Assembly: GCF_024679095.1 (NCBI RefSeq)
Contig: NC_066571.1
Location: 685,320 to 749,319 of the forward strand
From: Eriocheir sinensis
Lineage: Eukaryota; Arthropoda; Malacostraca; Decapoda; Varunidae
DNA: 64,000 nt
Direction: 5' to 3'
The position numbers and the translations under genes are program-made. Shown one piece after another: positions 1 to 13,448 of this stretch (position 1 is its first letter; every line of letters starts with the position of its first letter). The notes under the pieces are model-generated. The model did not search any database and was not told the DNA's origin. It worked only from the letters and a program-made list of their open reading frames with translations.

Positions 1-31
1 CCTCTCCGCTGACACGCAACACCGCCACCTT
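1..31. repeat. Left piece of an interrupted repeat (R1)
   Basis: These 31 bases are identical to 5545-5575. There the sequence continues without interruption into GTGGTGATTGATCTT. Here the same continuation (GTGGTGATCGATCTT) only appears at 4409, after the CR1-like element. The segment is therefore the left flank of a target broken by that insertion. Confidence 0.8.
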
Positions 32-105
32 AAGAACATAAGAACATAAGAACGTAAGGAATCTGCAAGAGGCCGGTCGGCCTATACAAGGCAGCTCCTG
101 TACAG

Positions 106-2860
106 TCAACCCCACCTTACCTCACCATCCATAGCTTTATCTAACCTCTTCTTGAATGTATCTACGGTATTGGCACCCACAACATGGCTCCCAAGCCTGT
201 TCCATTCGTCCACCACTCTATTGGTGAACCAATTCTTGCCTACGTCTTTGTCAAATCTGAATTTGTCTAATTTAAAACCATTTCTACGCGTCCTACCTGG
301 CTCTTTTACTATCAAAATGTTATTGACATCCCCTTTATTAAAGCCCTTCACCCATTTATAGATTTCGATCAAGTCTCCTCGCAACCTTCGCCTTTCTAGA
401 GAGTGTAGACTTAACTGCCTCAGCCTGTCTTCATAAGACCAGTTTCTCACCCCCTGAATCATCTTTGTCATCCTCCTCTGTACATATTCTAACATCTTGA
501 TATCCATTCTACAGTAGGGGGACCAGAACTGAACTGCATAATCGAGATGAGGTCTAACTAGTGCTAAATAAAGTTTTAGGATGACTTCAGTGCTCCTATT
601 GCTTACGCTCCTTGAGATGAAACCAAGTACTCTGTTTGCCCGATTTTTAGCCTGAATAGATTGAGCCCTAGGACGGAGGTCAGCGCTCACTAGGACTCCT
701 AAGTCTCTCTCACGCCCAGACCTGCTTAGAGGAGTGCCATTTAAGGAGTAATTGTGTGAGGGGTTATTCCTACCTACACTCAGAATGCTACACTTCCCGA
801 CATTGAATTCCATCTGCCACCTCCCCGCCCAATCATATAGTCTGTCAAGCTCATCCTGGAGAACGCTAGCGTCGCTGTCTGATTGGATTACTCTACCGAT
901 CTTGGTATTATCTGCGAACTTGCTGACATCACTACTAATTCCCGTGTTCAAGTCATTGATGTAAATAACAAAAAGCAGAGGACCCAGCACCGACCCTTGT
1001 GGGACTCCACTCGTAACACTGCCCCATTTATATTTTTTTTACCATTAGTTTGCACTCTCTGCTTCCTACCACTAAGCCACGCCCTAATCCAGTTCAAAAC
1101 TTTCCCATCTATGCCATGGGCCTGTAATTTTAGTAATAGCCGGTGATGGGGAATATTGTCGAACGCTTTACTGAAATCTAGATACAATATGTCATAGTTT
1201 TCATTTCGGTCAACCGCCTCGATTACTGTAGTGTAGAAGAACAACAGATTAGCAAGGCAAGACCTACCCTTTGTGAATCTATGCTGTGAATCATGAATTA
1301 CATTATGCTTTTCTAGATGGTCCCGAATGCTCCTGGCTATAATTGACTTCAACATCTTTCCTTCAACTGATGTTAAGCTAATTGGGTGATAATTTGAGGT
1401 GGCTGACTTGTCTCCCTTTTTGAAAATCGGCGTCACATTAGCTATTTTCCATTGATTGGGCACATACCCAGAATTTACCGACATCTGAAAGATATCGGTA
1501 AGCGAGTCACTGAGGACCTCCTTGCACTCTTTCAGCACCCTTGGGAATACTTCGTCTGGGCCCGGCGATTTGTTTTTCTTCAACCTACTAATCTCATCCT
1601 GGACTACTTGCCTAGTGATGATCACATCCCTCAACTTCTCCTTCTCTCCACCCTCATATAACTGAACTCTCTCCGGAATGGTTGTTAGATTTTCCTGCGT
1701 GAAAAGTGAGAGGAAATAGTCATTCATCATTTGACTCTATCTTCTCCAATCTCAACGAGCTCGCCCGTGTTTGTTTTCAACGGTCCAATTCTGTCCCATG
1801 TTTTCGTTCTGTACAATTTGAAGAAGCCCTTGGGATCTCTCTTGGCCTCGTTGGCTACCCTAATATCATAATTTATTTTTGTAGGCGGGTGTTCTTCTTC
1901 ACCGACCTGGCTAGCTCAACATACCTACCCCTGAGTTGGGTTTCTCCGTTCTTTATTTTCCTATAAATTCCTCTTTTCAAGCCAATCTCATGCTTGAGTC
2001 TGCGGGTCATCCATCTGGGGTCGTTATTTTCCTTCCTACGTGCTTGGTAAGGGATATGCTGTTTCTGACCCTCTGCAATTACTCTAACTAAATTATTGTA
2101 GGTCATTTCTACATGGTTCCCCTGTCTTTCCGGTTCCAGCCCTGAGATCTGGCCCTCATCCAACCCTAAGGTTCCCCAATTTACCTCCTCAAGGTGTCTT
2201 CTGAGCCCCTCATAATCAGCTCTTCTAAAGTCAGGCACCAACATAGGGTTGAGTTCATGGGTCACCGCCCAGTCTAATTTAAACCTAATTTCCTTGTGAT
2301 CACTGCCACCTAATTCTCCCCCAACATCTAGCTCGCTGATCATATTTTCGTTGTTAGTTAGGACTAAGTCTAAAATGTTGTTACCTCTGGTGGGCTCAGT
2401 CACTGTCTACTTGAGAAAATTATCTTGTATTACTTCCAGAAAATCCTCAGATTCTAGATCACCCACCACGCCTTCCCAGTCTATATTCCTATAGTTAAAA
2501 TCCCCCATTATGCAGACATTTTTGCTCCTGCTCGCCCTGCCTACCTCCTGCTAAGGTTGGGTGGCCTGTAAACAACCCCTAGAATAAGTTTCTTTCGCTT
2601 TGTGAACGTCCACCCAAACTGATTCTGAGTCGCCATTTGTTTGAACAAAGTTGTTAGCAGAATATCTAAGTGTGTCTTTAACAAAGTGCCCCCCCCCCCC
2701 CTTCTTCCCTTTCTATCTCTGTGAAATATCTGATAACCATCTATTTCATACTCCGACATGAAGTTTTTGTTTATAGTATCCACCCATGTTTCCGTGATAG
2801 CTATAATGTCGAATTTCTCGACACATACTTTCCCCCTCAGTAAGTATATCTGTTTTTGAG
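106..2860 (-). pseudogene. ORF2 of CR1-like family A (endonuclease-reverse transcriptase), frameshifted
   Basis: The product would nick target DNA and reverse-transcribe its own RNA. On the minus strand, the endonuclease is recognisable from IAITETWVD (about 2790), GVVYRPP (about 2575) and GGSDHKE (about 2300). The RT follows: KSPGPDE (about 1565), NVTPIFKKGD (about 1420), YLDFSKAFD (about 1170), LGPLLFVIYINDL (about 985) and the thumb down to a stop at 106. Lesions seen: a run of C at 2691-2702 shifts the endonuclease frame, another shift lies near 1030-1045, and the catalytic box reads FADN rather than FADD. Domain order fits CR1/L2-group elements. It is inactive as it stands. Confidence 0.85.
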
Positions 2861-2982
2861 ACTCGTACTGTTGGTGTAATAAGCCGTTAGCCCATCCTTT
2901 CCCACATCCTTTCGATTACTCCTGCGTCCCCTAGTCCCAGTCTGCGATGCATAACCACTGATGACAGGCCCTCCCCCCTCGC

Positions 2983-3904
2983 CTACTTTAAAAAATCCTG
3001 TAGGGTGTTAGGTGATCGCCCGAGGGAGCCTGCAAGAACTTCCACCCCCTGGAGTGACAGGTGCACGCCATCCTTGGCATACAAGGTGCCTTTATCGTAG
3101 AAGAGGTCCCAATTATCCAGGAAAAGCCAACCATTTCGCTTATAGTGGGCTGTCAGCTTGCTGTTTACTGCTAAGGCGCTGGAAAGCCATTCCTCATCTA
3201 CCCCCTTCCTCGGCAAAACACCACAAACGGACGGCACCCCACCGAAGTCTCCACTGTTAAAATTTCCTCCATCCTGTCAGATACGTGCTGTATGCCTGCC
3301 CCAGGAAAGCACGCTCGAAGCCTATTTTCCTTATCCCTTGAAAAAAACACTGTCAATGAGACTTGACTGTCGCCCACCACCAGTATTTTCCTCTTTGAAA
3401 CTGCGCCAGAGGGAGGAGGCGGGGTCTGGGGAGGAGGCGGAGGAGGAGGGGTCTGGGGAGGAGGTGGAGGAGGTAGCGGCTGAGGAGGGGGGAAAGGAGG
3501 TGAGGGCAGAGGAGAGAAGAGAGGGAGAGCAGGGAGAGGCGGATGAGGGGGAAGAGAAGGAGGAAAGGAGAGAGGAACGGATGGGGGCGAGTGAGAGGAG
3601 GGAGGCTGGGTGTGCAGCGGGCGAGGTGGACAAGACAGAGGGGCCTTGGGTGGGAGGAGGGGGGAGGTGAGGAACACCCGCGAGTGGAACAGGTGCTACA
3701 CGTTGTTGTCAGGAGTCCTTCCCTCAAAATTTCAATGTCTCGCGTCAACGCCTGAACTGCATCGTCTAGCTGTATGATGTTCCTTTCATCTTTCTTTGCC
3801 TTCATACAAAACTATCATGAATCGATTGCTCCTTTGCTTGTTTTAAAATATTGAGGCCCTTGTCGGCATCCGCAGTCGACACAGCGTTTTAACGTGATGG
3901 GCAT
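2983..3904 (-). pseudogene. ORF1 of CR1-like family A (zinc-finger-like start, coiled coil, SGNH esterase), frameshifted
   Basis: An ATG at 3904 opens a Cys-rich segment (CVDCGC) that hits two stops, then continues as a charged helix with QLDDAVQALTRDIEIL, a probable coiled coil. A proline-rich linker (3420-3660) leads into an esterase-like domain. Block I is LVVGDSQVS with the nucleophile Ser (about 3385), and the last block is DGVHLS with the Asp-x-x-His pair (about 3050). The halves are in different frames, shifted near 3200-3240. CR1 ORF1 proteins are known to carry such SGNH hydrolase domains; their role in retrotransposition is not settled. ORF1 lies directly 5' of ORF2 in the same orientation. 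Confidence 0.75.
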
Positions 3905-4403
3905 TTTGCCTTTGTCTATTCCCTGAGATTAGTGAGACAAAACAAAGGGTCTCTTTGGAATTGCGCCCACCGCGAGGGGAGGTAGACGGTGCGTCGGGAT
4001 TTTCCGGTCCATTCAAACAAAAAAAGAAAATCAGCCTGAAACAAGGGCCTCCTAGTACACTTCCTGGAAAATAATTTGTAAATTATGTATAGTAAAGTTA
4101 AGAAGGAGCGTAGTAAAGTAAGGTAGGAGTTGTATGTGCACCACAGTGTTGTGAGTGAGGAGGTGTAGGGAGGTGTAAGGTGTGGGCAGAGGGGAAGAAC
4201 GAGTGTGCAAGGGAGAATGTGTTTAAGTAGACAGGAATATAGCACTCAGCAGAGCAGTGTTGAGCAGTAGAGATTAGCGAAGCAGCAAAGCAGCAGCAGC
4301 AATAGGAAAGCATCAGGATATGCTGGAGTGCACAAGGAAAGCACAGCTGCCAAACACAGCGAGCGTAGATGACACGTGTACCTCCGAGGCTAGGTCGCGG
4401 TCA
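3905..4403 (-). other. 5' leader of CR1-like family A
   Basis: About 500 bases between the ORF1 start and the right insertion boundary, with no coding signature. By position this is the 5' UTR and internal promoter region; no promoter motif could be pinned down by eye. Confidence 0.45.
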
Positions 4404-5315
<912 letters not shown>

Positions 5316-5600
5316 GACAAAAGGGAACAAAGTTAATATCCCCTATCAGAAAGCCTAACCTGGGTACTGTTCTCAAATTGTTCAGCCACTGGTTCACAAA
5401 CAGTTTATATTGTTCCCGGTGTGTTAACTGCTGAGGTAGCTGACCGGATGCATGGAGACTGTTCCATAACTGCACGTAAGTGTTTATAAACTGCTTCTGG
5501 TTGCGAGTCGTCCCGCATCGCTGTATCACCAGACCCGTGGGAGCCCTCTCCGCTGACACGCAACACCGCCACCTTGTGGTGATTGATCTTATTCTAGCAT

Positions 5601-5602
<2 letters not shown>
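5316..5602 (-). repeat. R1 repeat: C-terminal tail of a non-LTR retrotransposon
   Basis: The minus-strand frame (about 5575 to 5300) reads RNQKQFINTYVQLWNSL and FVNQWLNNL, which resembles the terminal segment of many non-LTR RT proteins (xLWNSLP followed by a short helical stretch). The plus-strand right end leads into a (CT)n tract. Part of it (5545-5590) is also found on both sides of the family A insertion. Confidence 0.5.

Positions 5603-5682
<80 letters not shown>
5603..5682. repeat. (CT)n microsatellite
   Basis: Pure CT repeat of about 80 bp next to the R1 repeat. Confidence 0.98.
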
Positions 5683-5685
<3 letters not shown>

Positions 5686-5799
5686 CAGTCATGAGACACC
5701 CACGTACATAAATATACGGTTGCGCAAACATCCCAGGTTAACTATTTACATTAGAAAAAATACCAAATACCATTACAATTGTAGTACATTTTATTAACA

Positions 5800-6200
5800 T
5801 TATTATAAGCTACCAAAGCCTCCCTTCAGGGTGCAGATAAAACAAGTTGAACCACACAAAATACCAAATGTACTGGAAAAAAGCAGAAGCAACGAATAGT
5901 TAAGAAAGTGGCCAGTCAAAGCCAAAAGGAGGAAAAATAAAATTACTGTTTCAAAAAGACATTCACACGAGACGTAAATGTAGAAATGTCTAGAGAAAAG
6001 AATCTCATTGGGTAACTGATTCCATAAACTTGTCAACGACGGAAGGAGAATTGTGTCGTACAAAAATGCATAGGATTAAAAGCAATATATGTTTGACTAA
6101 GAACAAACCTCGTGACCCGGGCAGGAGTAAAATGATCAGGTAAAGCATATATTTCGGGTTATTACACACTGACCACTCAGCCACCGCCTCCCTGAAAGTG
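5800..6200 (-). pseudogene. Degenerate C-terminal tail of a non-LTR retrotransposon
   Basis: Minus-strand frames contain a LPSLTSLWNQLPNEIL-like segment and, in a shifted frame, STFTSRVNVFLK. The LWNxLP block followed by a short helix is typical of the extreme C-terminus of many LINE ORF2 proteins. Stops and frameshifts are frequent and no catalytic motif remains, so the family cannot be named. It could be chance similarity. Confidence 0.35.
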
Positions 6201-6284
6201 AGAGGGGGAGAGCGTGGCAGGTTAATTTCGCGCCAAAAAAGACACAAGCCATGGCAATATCACGATCCCCTGCTGCTTCCCAGG

Positions 6285-6545
6285 CTGTAGCTGGAAAATT
6301 ACGATTTGGGGGTGCGTGTCTGCCCTTCCAGGATTACGTCCAGATCCTGGGAGTAACGATTGACCAGAGCTGCGCTTTGACCACCATGTAGCGGCTTTGG
6401 TTCACCAGACTTCTCAGCGTGTGTCTGCCGTCCGCAGGTTGGCAGGTAGCCTGAACTCCCGAGGCATCCTCTCCCTATACAAGGCTCAAATACGGCCTTG
6501 TATGGAATACAGCGCCCTGTCATGGATTATGTCAGTGAATGTTAT
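6285..6545 (+). pseudogene. Non-LTR RT fragment (thumb region)
   Basis: Split over two frames it shows YVQILGVTIDQS, VHQTSQRVSAVRRLAG, GILSLYKAQIRPCMEYSALSW. This is the conserved segment after the catalytic box: LGV.., then repeated hydrophobic helices and xLYKAQIRPxMEY. A stop and a frameshift near 6390 separate the parts. No 5' part (endonuclease, palm) is present, so it is a small relic. Confidence 0.75.
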
Positions 6546-7860
6546 AACTAATACCGCAATTATTACAAGCCGGACCTGACATACAGTACAGTAACGAACT
6601 TATGAATGGTCAGGGTTACTTTTAAGTGTATGAAGATTACAGGTGGAACGTGTCTGGTTCAACAATTGTTTAGTCGACGGTTGTGTGGGACAGAACGTTC
6701 CCCTGATAACACCACTAACTAAGCAAGGACAAGTTTATAGTGAACCATAATCAATAGTTAATGCTGGGCCTTCGCGTATTAATTAAAGACAAAAGAAACT
6801 GTCAGTCCGGTATTACACCATAAAATGCAACAAGATTTGATTAAACGGGTGACAAGAGAAGGGTGACCCAAGCGTCGCAACATAGAAAATATACGTATGT
6901 ATAACACTTGGTATAAAATGAACCATATAATTGTCAATTACATGGATAATCACCAATCAGAATATTCCAAGCTAAACACAGTCATTCACAGACAACGGAG
7001 GTAATTAAAGATGGATGGATAGATAGAAAGGAAGGGAGGAGTGTCGAACTATATAACTAGGTCCTTAGGAGTTGACTGGGCGTGGAGTTATAGGAGCCTG
7101 GCTATTCAATACCAGTAGCCTCAGTAGTGCCGCCGTATTTAACTGTCAACTACAAGACAATTTAATGATCAATCCCGGACAGGTCCCCATTTTGTTACGT
7201 CACGTGCTGAAAGGTAGCTGAGAGAACTACGTTACACAATTTTTAAGGAGTAAAGTGTTAGTACAACGTGGTCCAGCTGGCTGACGTAACAAAACAGAAG
7301 GAAAGAAAAAAAAATAAGAACAATTATATTAATATATTAATTTCAATCACAATTAACTCACACCCAACAATCATTGAACACTTACAACAATCAATATTTA
7401 ACCTAATAACAGAATATAGGTAACACAGTAATGCAGTCACAAGATAGGCTTGAGTCAACTGTATTGTTATCCTCCTCCCTACCTGACACTCTTAGGCCAG
7501 GATGTTCCGCGCCTTGTTCTGGTCTTGTATGAGCAAAACTTTGAGACTGGCCTGGTCCGGCTTCTTTAGATTTATCCCCTAGGTCTACTAAGGAAGACGG
7601 GCCTTTGTCCGGAGGGATGCATGGTGTTTATCTTGGTGGTTTGTAGCACATAACTAGCCGCTCTAAGGCCGCCTTTCCCAGGTGTAATATGAGTGCAGGG
7701 GCTGAGTACCCCTCCGAGTTCGCCGCCAGTTCCCTCGTAGTGCTAGTGTTTAGCGAGTGTTCTGAGCGCTAATTGGTTCACGGATATAGAAAGGCAATAT
7801 CCGTCAGGGTTGCTTTATTGATAAATATACACAGAGGTCATGGGCACATAGGAGACGTGT
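6546..7860. other. Unassigned AT-rich sequence
   Basis: No ORF with recognisable motifs, no terminal repeats and no strong microsatellite on either strand. Confidence 0.5.
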
Positions 7861-7955
7861 CTGTGTGTATATGCGTTTGTGTGAATGTTGTGTAGTGTGA
7901 ATAACATTTAAGTGTTGGTGTGGTCAATAAAATATCTGAATCTGAATCTGAATCT
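7861..7955 (+). repeat. LINE-type 3' tail with hexamer repeats
   Basis: A CAATAAAATAT motif near 7925 is followed by TCTGAA-type hexamers (7934-7955). Polyadenylation-like signal plus short terminal tandem repeats is the usual 3' end of several LINE clades. No coding part directly upstream was identified, so this is a 5'-truncated or decayed copy. Confidence 0.45.
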
Positions 7956-8099
7956 GTGTGTGGTAAACAATATGTGGAAGGAGTGTATAGCAGGACGTGG
8001 ACAAACAGTTGAAGATAAACGAGTAACAAGAGAGAAAAACATTGAAGACGCAACAAGACGCGGACGCGACAAGACAGCAGACTTAGATGGCACAGGAAT

Positions 8100-8340
8100 A
8101 AAAACATAGGTGTGTGCTGCAACACCCATTTTCTTGGGTCACCGGGAAGGAGAGCACACGGCCGTTTGTAGGGGCCACTGCTACAGTAGCAGGGCACTCG
8201 AAGAGGTACTGCAGGATTTGGCAGTCTTGGTCCTCCTCACAGTGCCTGGTTCGGGCTCCGGCTTCTATTTATATCCTTGGTCCTTCGAACCGGATTCGAA
8301 CCAGTGACCTCCCTCACTGAGAGGAGGGGGGGGTGGGGCA
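8100..8340 (-). repeat. Possible tRNA-derived SINE remnant
   Basis: On the minus strand GGTTCGAATCC at about 8289-8299 matches the pol III B-box consensus and is preceded by GGTCACT. A convincing A box and a tRNA fold were not found, so this is only a weak SINE candidate and not a tRNA gene. Confidence 0.3.
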
Positions 8341-8389
8341 TGAGGCTGGTCAGGGAGACTAGTTAAAGAAGATTTGTCTGTCAGTGTGT

Positions 8390-8390
<1 letters not shown>

Positions 8391-8442
<52 letters not shown>
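8391..8442. repeat. (TAA)n microsatellite
   Basis: About 17 TAA units. Confidence 0.97.
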
Positions 8443-8755
8443 CGGTTTATTTCGGAGATGGCAGCCGTTAGGCTGAAAATGTACATATTAAGATTACAAA
8501 GTGTAACTATATAAAAAAATTACAATATGAAAGGGGTGTGGGGGTAGGTAATTTACAGTAACGGAGGGATTGATTGATTGATTTAAATTAGGCGCCGCAA
8601 CAGCCAGGGTCATATGGCGCCGCATTCAGTGAGTTAAAAACTAAAAAAAAGGAAAAAACAACAACTAAACTAAAAGGGCTAAAAAAGGAACCTAAAAAAG
8701 TAAACTAAGAGCAAAGCCAAACAAAACGAGACGAAACAAATCACACAGAAAACGG

Positions 8756-11700
8756 TCATAACTCATGGAGAAGGCCAGCCTTCTCCATAAAGAGAAGTAC
8801 CTGATGTCCCGGGGAAAGGCATCTCCCTCCCAGCATCAGCGAGAGACGGAATGACCCGTCTTCTCCCCGACACTGCGACAGGTATCGCACTCGCCGGTCC
8901 CCCAAACTGGGGCACTCGACCAGCAAGTGCCGCACGGTCAGGGGAACCAAGCAGTCATCACAATAAGGCTGCACTCCCCGGGACATGAGGTAACCATGTG
9001 TTAGACGCGTATGACCCGTCCGAAGACGGGTCAAGGCTGTCTGCGAGCGACGGTCACGGACACTTTCGTATGACCAAGGACGAGACACAGTCCTGGTAAT
9101 CTCTCCCATTTTGGAAGTCGCACCCCGAGCATTCCACCTCTCCTGCCAACTGGCAAGAATTGCCTTGCGAATCTCTGGAAACATATCTGTACATGGGACA
9201 GCACTAGGAGGGGCAGCTCTAGCTGCTGCCTCCCTTGCAAGTCCATCAGCTCGTTCGTTCCCGTGTACGCCAACGTGTCCTGGAACCCAACAAAACCCAA
9301 CGCGATATCCCCTGTTGCTGAGCAAATGCAGCCACTCGAGAGATAAAAAAAGGGGATTAACAGAGAGAGGAGGGGGCCCAGCGCAGAAAAGAGCTACGAA
9401 TCAAAAATCATAAAAGAGTCCACAGGAAGGGTAAAAATAATCTGTAAAGAGAGGACTATTGCAGACAGCTCTGCAGTAAATACAGAAGCAACAGAAGAAA
9501 GACTACCTCCCCGACAGAAGGAGGGAAACACAACACCAAAGCCAACTCCAGCATCCAATTTAGGGCCATCAGTAAAGACAGGGATGGAGTCCGAGTGTTC
9601 AGTGAAATGTTCTAAAAATAAGGCTCGGGACGCATATGGCGGTAAATCCCTCCTACTATCTATAGTGAGAGAACACACGGATACACCGGGCAACTGCCAG
9701 TATCCAACCCTAGGTACTCGATAAGGGCAGATAGGAATGGGATGGAAAGACAACGATGTCATGGCAGACGCTACCCGAAACCCAAAAGATTTAGGGAGAC
9801 TAGGTCGCTCATCATATGCAGGCGAACGGGAATCCCTCACAATTGACACACAAGGAACTGATTCTGGAAGGCGTTGGACGCGGAACCAGCAACGGAATAG
9901 AGAGGACTGGCGTCTCAAATCCAGAGGCAGGACGCCAGCGTCCACAAGGAGGCTAGGTATCGGTGAAGACCGGAATGCACCAGTAGCCAAGCGGACCCCG
10001 GCGTGATGTACTGAGTCCAACACGCATAGGTGAGCCTCCTTGGCGGATTAGTATACCTCGCAGCCATATTCCAACTTGGAAAGGATGAGTGTTCTGTGGA
10101 GGAGGAGTAGCGTGTCCCTGTCTGCACCCCAAGAGGTATGAGCTAAAACACGAAGGAGGGGCAGGGCTTTCTGACAAGCCGCCTTAACGTAACGTAAATG
10201 AGGCACCCAGGTTAGGCGGCAATCAAATAAAAGACCGAGGTAACGAGTCGTCTCTACACAGGACAGTCGCCTATTACCAAGATATAAGTCAGGGTCCGGA
10301 TGAACGCCTCGAAGACGACAGAAATGCATAGCTACTGTCTTTGAGGACGAAAATCGAAAGCCGCGCGTATTTGCCCAATTGGCGACTCTATTAATAGTCA
10401 ATTGCAGTTTTCGTTCAATCAACGACATCCTTGCCGCAGAAAACGAAATAGATAAATCGTCTACATATAAGGAGCTATGAACTCCATCAGGCAGGACACC
10501 AAGGACTCCATTAATAGCCACAGCAAATAGCGTAACACTGAGAATACTTCCCTGTGGTACACCATCCTCAAGTGGACAAACCTCGGAAAGAGTACTCCCC
10601 ACTCTAACCCGTAAAAGACGATGAGATAAAAACTCCTGAATAAAAACAGGGAGACGGCCACGAAGACCAAACTCAAACAGGTTAAGTAAAATTCCATGAC
10701 ACCAAGCGGTGTCATAGGCCTTCTCCAGATCAAAAAACACGGTCACCTGGTGGTGATTATTGGCAAACGCCTCACAAACTGAGGACTCCAAGGATAAAAG
10801 AGCATCCGAAGTGGAGCGCACCTTTCGGAAACCATATTGCACCGGGGTCAATAAATTCTGGCTCTCCAAGTATCACATGAGCCTGACATTCACCATCTTC
10901 TCCATCACTTTACAAATGCAGGATGTTAAAGAAATAGGATGATAGTTAGTTGCTTGGAGATGATCTTTCCCAGGCTTCAGAATGGGGAGAATTACAGCCA
11001 CACTCCACAGAGATGGAAAATCACCGGTACGCCAAATGAAATTGTAAAGATCCAATAAAAATGTAAAACCACAGTCAGACATGTGGCGTAAGAAAGCATA
11101 AGGGATGTCGTCTGGACCTGGCGAGGAATCATGACACTGAGATAAAGCCGTCTTCAACTCGGAGAGAGAAAATGGGATATTATAAGATTCCCCTCCGGTG
11201 GAAGCGAAGTTAACGCCGAGTGATTCCACATCCCGGCGATGACGAGCCCCTGGTGCAGTAGGATCTTTCCTAGAGACACTGGCAAAGTGCTCGGCGAATA
11301 GGTCAGCAACAGTCTTAGGGTCCGCCACCGTTTCCCCTGTATGCGATAACACTGGAGGGGGAGGGGGGGGAAACTTCCCAGAGATCTTACGAACTATGTT
11401 AAAGACTTCTGTTCTGGAAGTGATGGAAGAGAGATAAGCCTTCCAAGAAATTCGTTGAGCCTCCTTGAAAGTGCGTCGTGCTCGAGCACGCGCTCGCCGA
11501 AAAGCATCCAAACACTGGGGGTCCCCACGGTGACGACGAAGTCGAGAGAATGCAGCACGCTTCTCTTGCACAGCAGTAGTGCAAGCGGCGTTCCACCAGG
11601 GAACAGGACGTTTAGGGAACTGGCCAGACGTCCTGGGGACGGATTGAAGGGCTGTAGACTGTAAGGCATCAGTGAAATAGGATGCAGCCTCGTCAGAAGT

Positions 11701-12450
11701 TCCAAAGTCAGCCAACGGACGAAGAGAGGAGCTAAGTTCCGTAAATCGCTGCCAGTCTGCTTTATCTAGACGCCAGCGAGAAAGGCGTGACTGTGGTACA
11801 GAATCAATGCGTTCCAATAAAATTGGAAAGTGGTCACTGCCATACAAGTCCGGTAAGACCCGCCAACGAAAATCAGGAAGAGAATTAGAAGTGCAAAGTG
11901 AAAGATCTATAGAGGTAAAAGTACCAGTCTGGCTATGAAAATGTGTCACCTCCCCAGAGTTTAAAATTTCTAATCCCTGATCCTCAATAAAAGAAGCAAC
12001 TAAAAGTCCGCGTGGGTTGGTAGCACCATCATCCCACAACGGATGGCGACCGTTAAAATCCCCTAATAAAAGTAAAGGCGAGGAAAGTTCCTGCACCAGG
12101 TCGTCAAGATCGTGTCTGTCAACGGGAACACCAGGAGGGAGATAAAGGCTACATAATGTATAAAATTTGCCCAAATAAACCTTAACAGCAACAGACTGCA
12201 ACGTTGAGTGAAGCTGTAATGGGACATAAGGGATATCACAGCGAACGAATATGGCGGTGCCACCATGGTGGCGCTGTCCAGGATTAGGGGTACTATAAAC
12301 GGCACGATACCCAGGAGGACTAGAGTGAGTGTAGTCTCCGAGCATTGTCTCCTGTAAACAAAGGCAAGCAGGAGAAAACGGAGATATCAATGCTCGGAGT
12401 TCCTTCCACGAGGCTTGTAGGCCTCTACAATCCCACTGGAGGAGTAGGAA
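8756..12450 (-). pseudogene. ORF2 of I-like LINE: endonuclease, RT, RNase H
   Basis: The frame opens upstream of 12390 with LLQWDCRGLQ (endonuclease start) and shows CLCLQET, LLGDFNGRHPLW, YGSDHFPIL. RT blocks follow: SSPGPDDIPY, KPGKD, LTPVQYGFRK, FFDLEKAYD, GVPQGSILS and the catalytic YVDD (about 10456-10467). RNase H shows FTDGPK, FTAELSAI, FDS and then WVPGHVGVHGNERAD (about 9270), followed by Cys/His residues typical of the I-group C-terminus. Lesions: in-frame TGA at 10873-10875, TAA at 10048-10050, a stop at 9394 and a frameshift between there and 9325. The first three parts share one frame. FTDGPK carries Pro where Ser is usual. Confidence 0.88.
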
Positions 12451-12740
12451 GATGTCTATTTTCGAGTGCGCTCCAGGCGAGCCCCTGAAAGAGACTGCCT
12501 TTTACCCACCTGATTCGGTACGGTAATACGACGAGAAGAGGGGACTGGGTCCCGAGAGAAGCCGGGTCGAGGGACATCGAGCTTTCTCCCAACAAAGGAA
12601 CCTGCGCCCCCTCCGGACGCCGCACTACTAGAGCCAGACCGCACACCACTCCCCGAAGCTACATGCTCGCGGGGAGGATTCCCAACACTATATCCAAGGG
12701 ATTCCTCAGTTTCCATATCCCGATCGGGAAAACCACTAGA

Positions 12741-12871
12741 AGCATTTTGTTGACCGCCCTCTACAGTGTTTTTCATGTTACAGGTATGGTCATGGTAAGA
12801 AATATTGCACTGAGCCTTCTCGGTGTGGTAATTGTTCTGCATTAGGCTCACACTTCACGGCGGAATGTGAG
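12741..12871 (+). repeat. Inverted copy of the ORF1 zinc-knuckle segment
   Basis: This ~131-bp stretch is the reverse complement of 13449-13579 with about three mismatches counted by eye. It places coding-sense knuckle sequence (YGHGKKYC then CGNCSALGSHF) on the plus strand inside a minus-strand ORF1. It introduces the TGA at 12855-12857 yet keeps the downstream minus-strand frame. Confidence 0.92.
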
Positions 12872-13448
12872 GAACAGGAACTGGAACAGAGGGGGTCTCA
12901 GCAGGCTCAATATGAGCCTCCACATCTTCCTCCATAGGCCTATCCTGAGAGACCCCAGAATCATGTATACCTACAGCAATCTTAGTTGGCGGAACAGATT
13001 CAACTGAATCTGTAGAACCGCGATGTCGCTTCTTCATACCTCTGGCGGACTTCGGCAAAGCAATGTGAGGTGCATGTACATCAACATGCATCACCTGGGA
13101 CGAGGCCGGAGAAGCCCCATCAGAACCTGTAGGTGACTCGACAGAATCACAGGACAAAAGGGAAAATCTATTATGGGACATAGTAGCAGTAGCTTCAAAG
13201 GGCCGGGAGGAAACCGTAGAGGACACCTGAGCAGCAGGCTGGGCAGAAGAGCGAGTGCCTAGCGATGAGGTGTACGTCTTTGCTCCAGTACCGGCCTTCT
13301 GGCGGTAGAGGAGTTCACGGCGCGCACTACCAAGGCTGATAAACTGACTATTTGCAAGTTGCAAAATATCCTGTTCCAGGCGATATCGTGAGCACTTTCT
13401 GGAAGACAACTGGTGAACATCCTGGCAATAGAAGCAATAAGCATCTGA

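Larger units (their letters stand above)
32..4403 (-). mobile_element. CR1-like non-LTR retrotransposon, family A, near full length, decayed
   Basis: Reading the minus strand, the element has a leader (4403-3905), an ORF1 with a zinc-finger-like start, coiled coil, proline-rich linker and SGNH esterase, then an ORF2 with endonuclease and reverse transcriptase, a short 3' UTR, and a terminus of tandem TTCTTATG-type octamers (32-58). ORF1 esterase plus terminal octamers are known traits of the CR1 group. The flanks share ACCTT (27-31 and 4404-4408), a possible 5-bp target duplication. Several frameshifts and a mutated RT catalytic box make it non-autonomous. Confidence 0.85.

Noticed and set aside
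8265..8300. Possible tRNA gene on the minus strand
   Set aside because: Only a B-box-like GGTTCGAATCC is present; no A box, acceptor stem or cloverleaf could be drawn.
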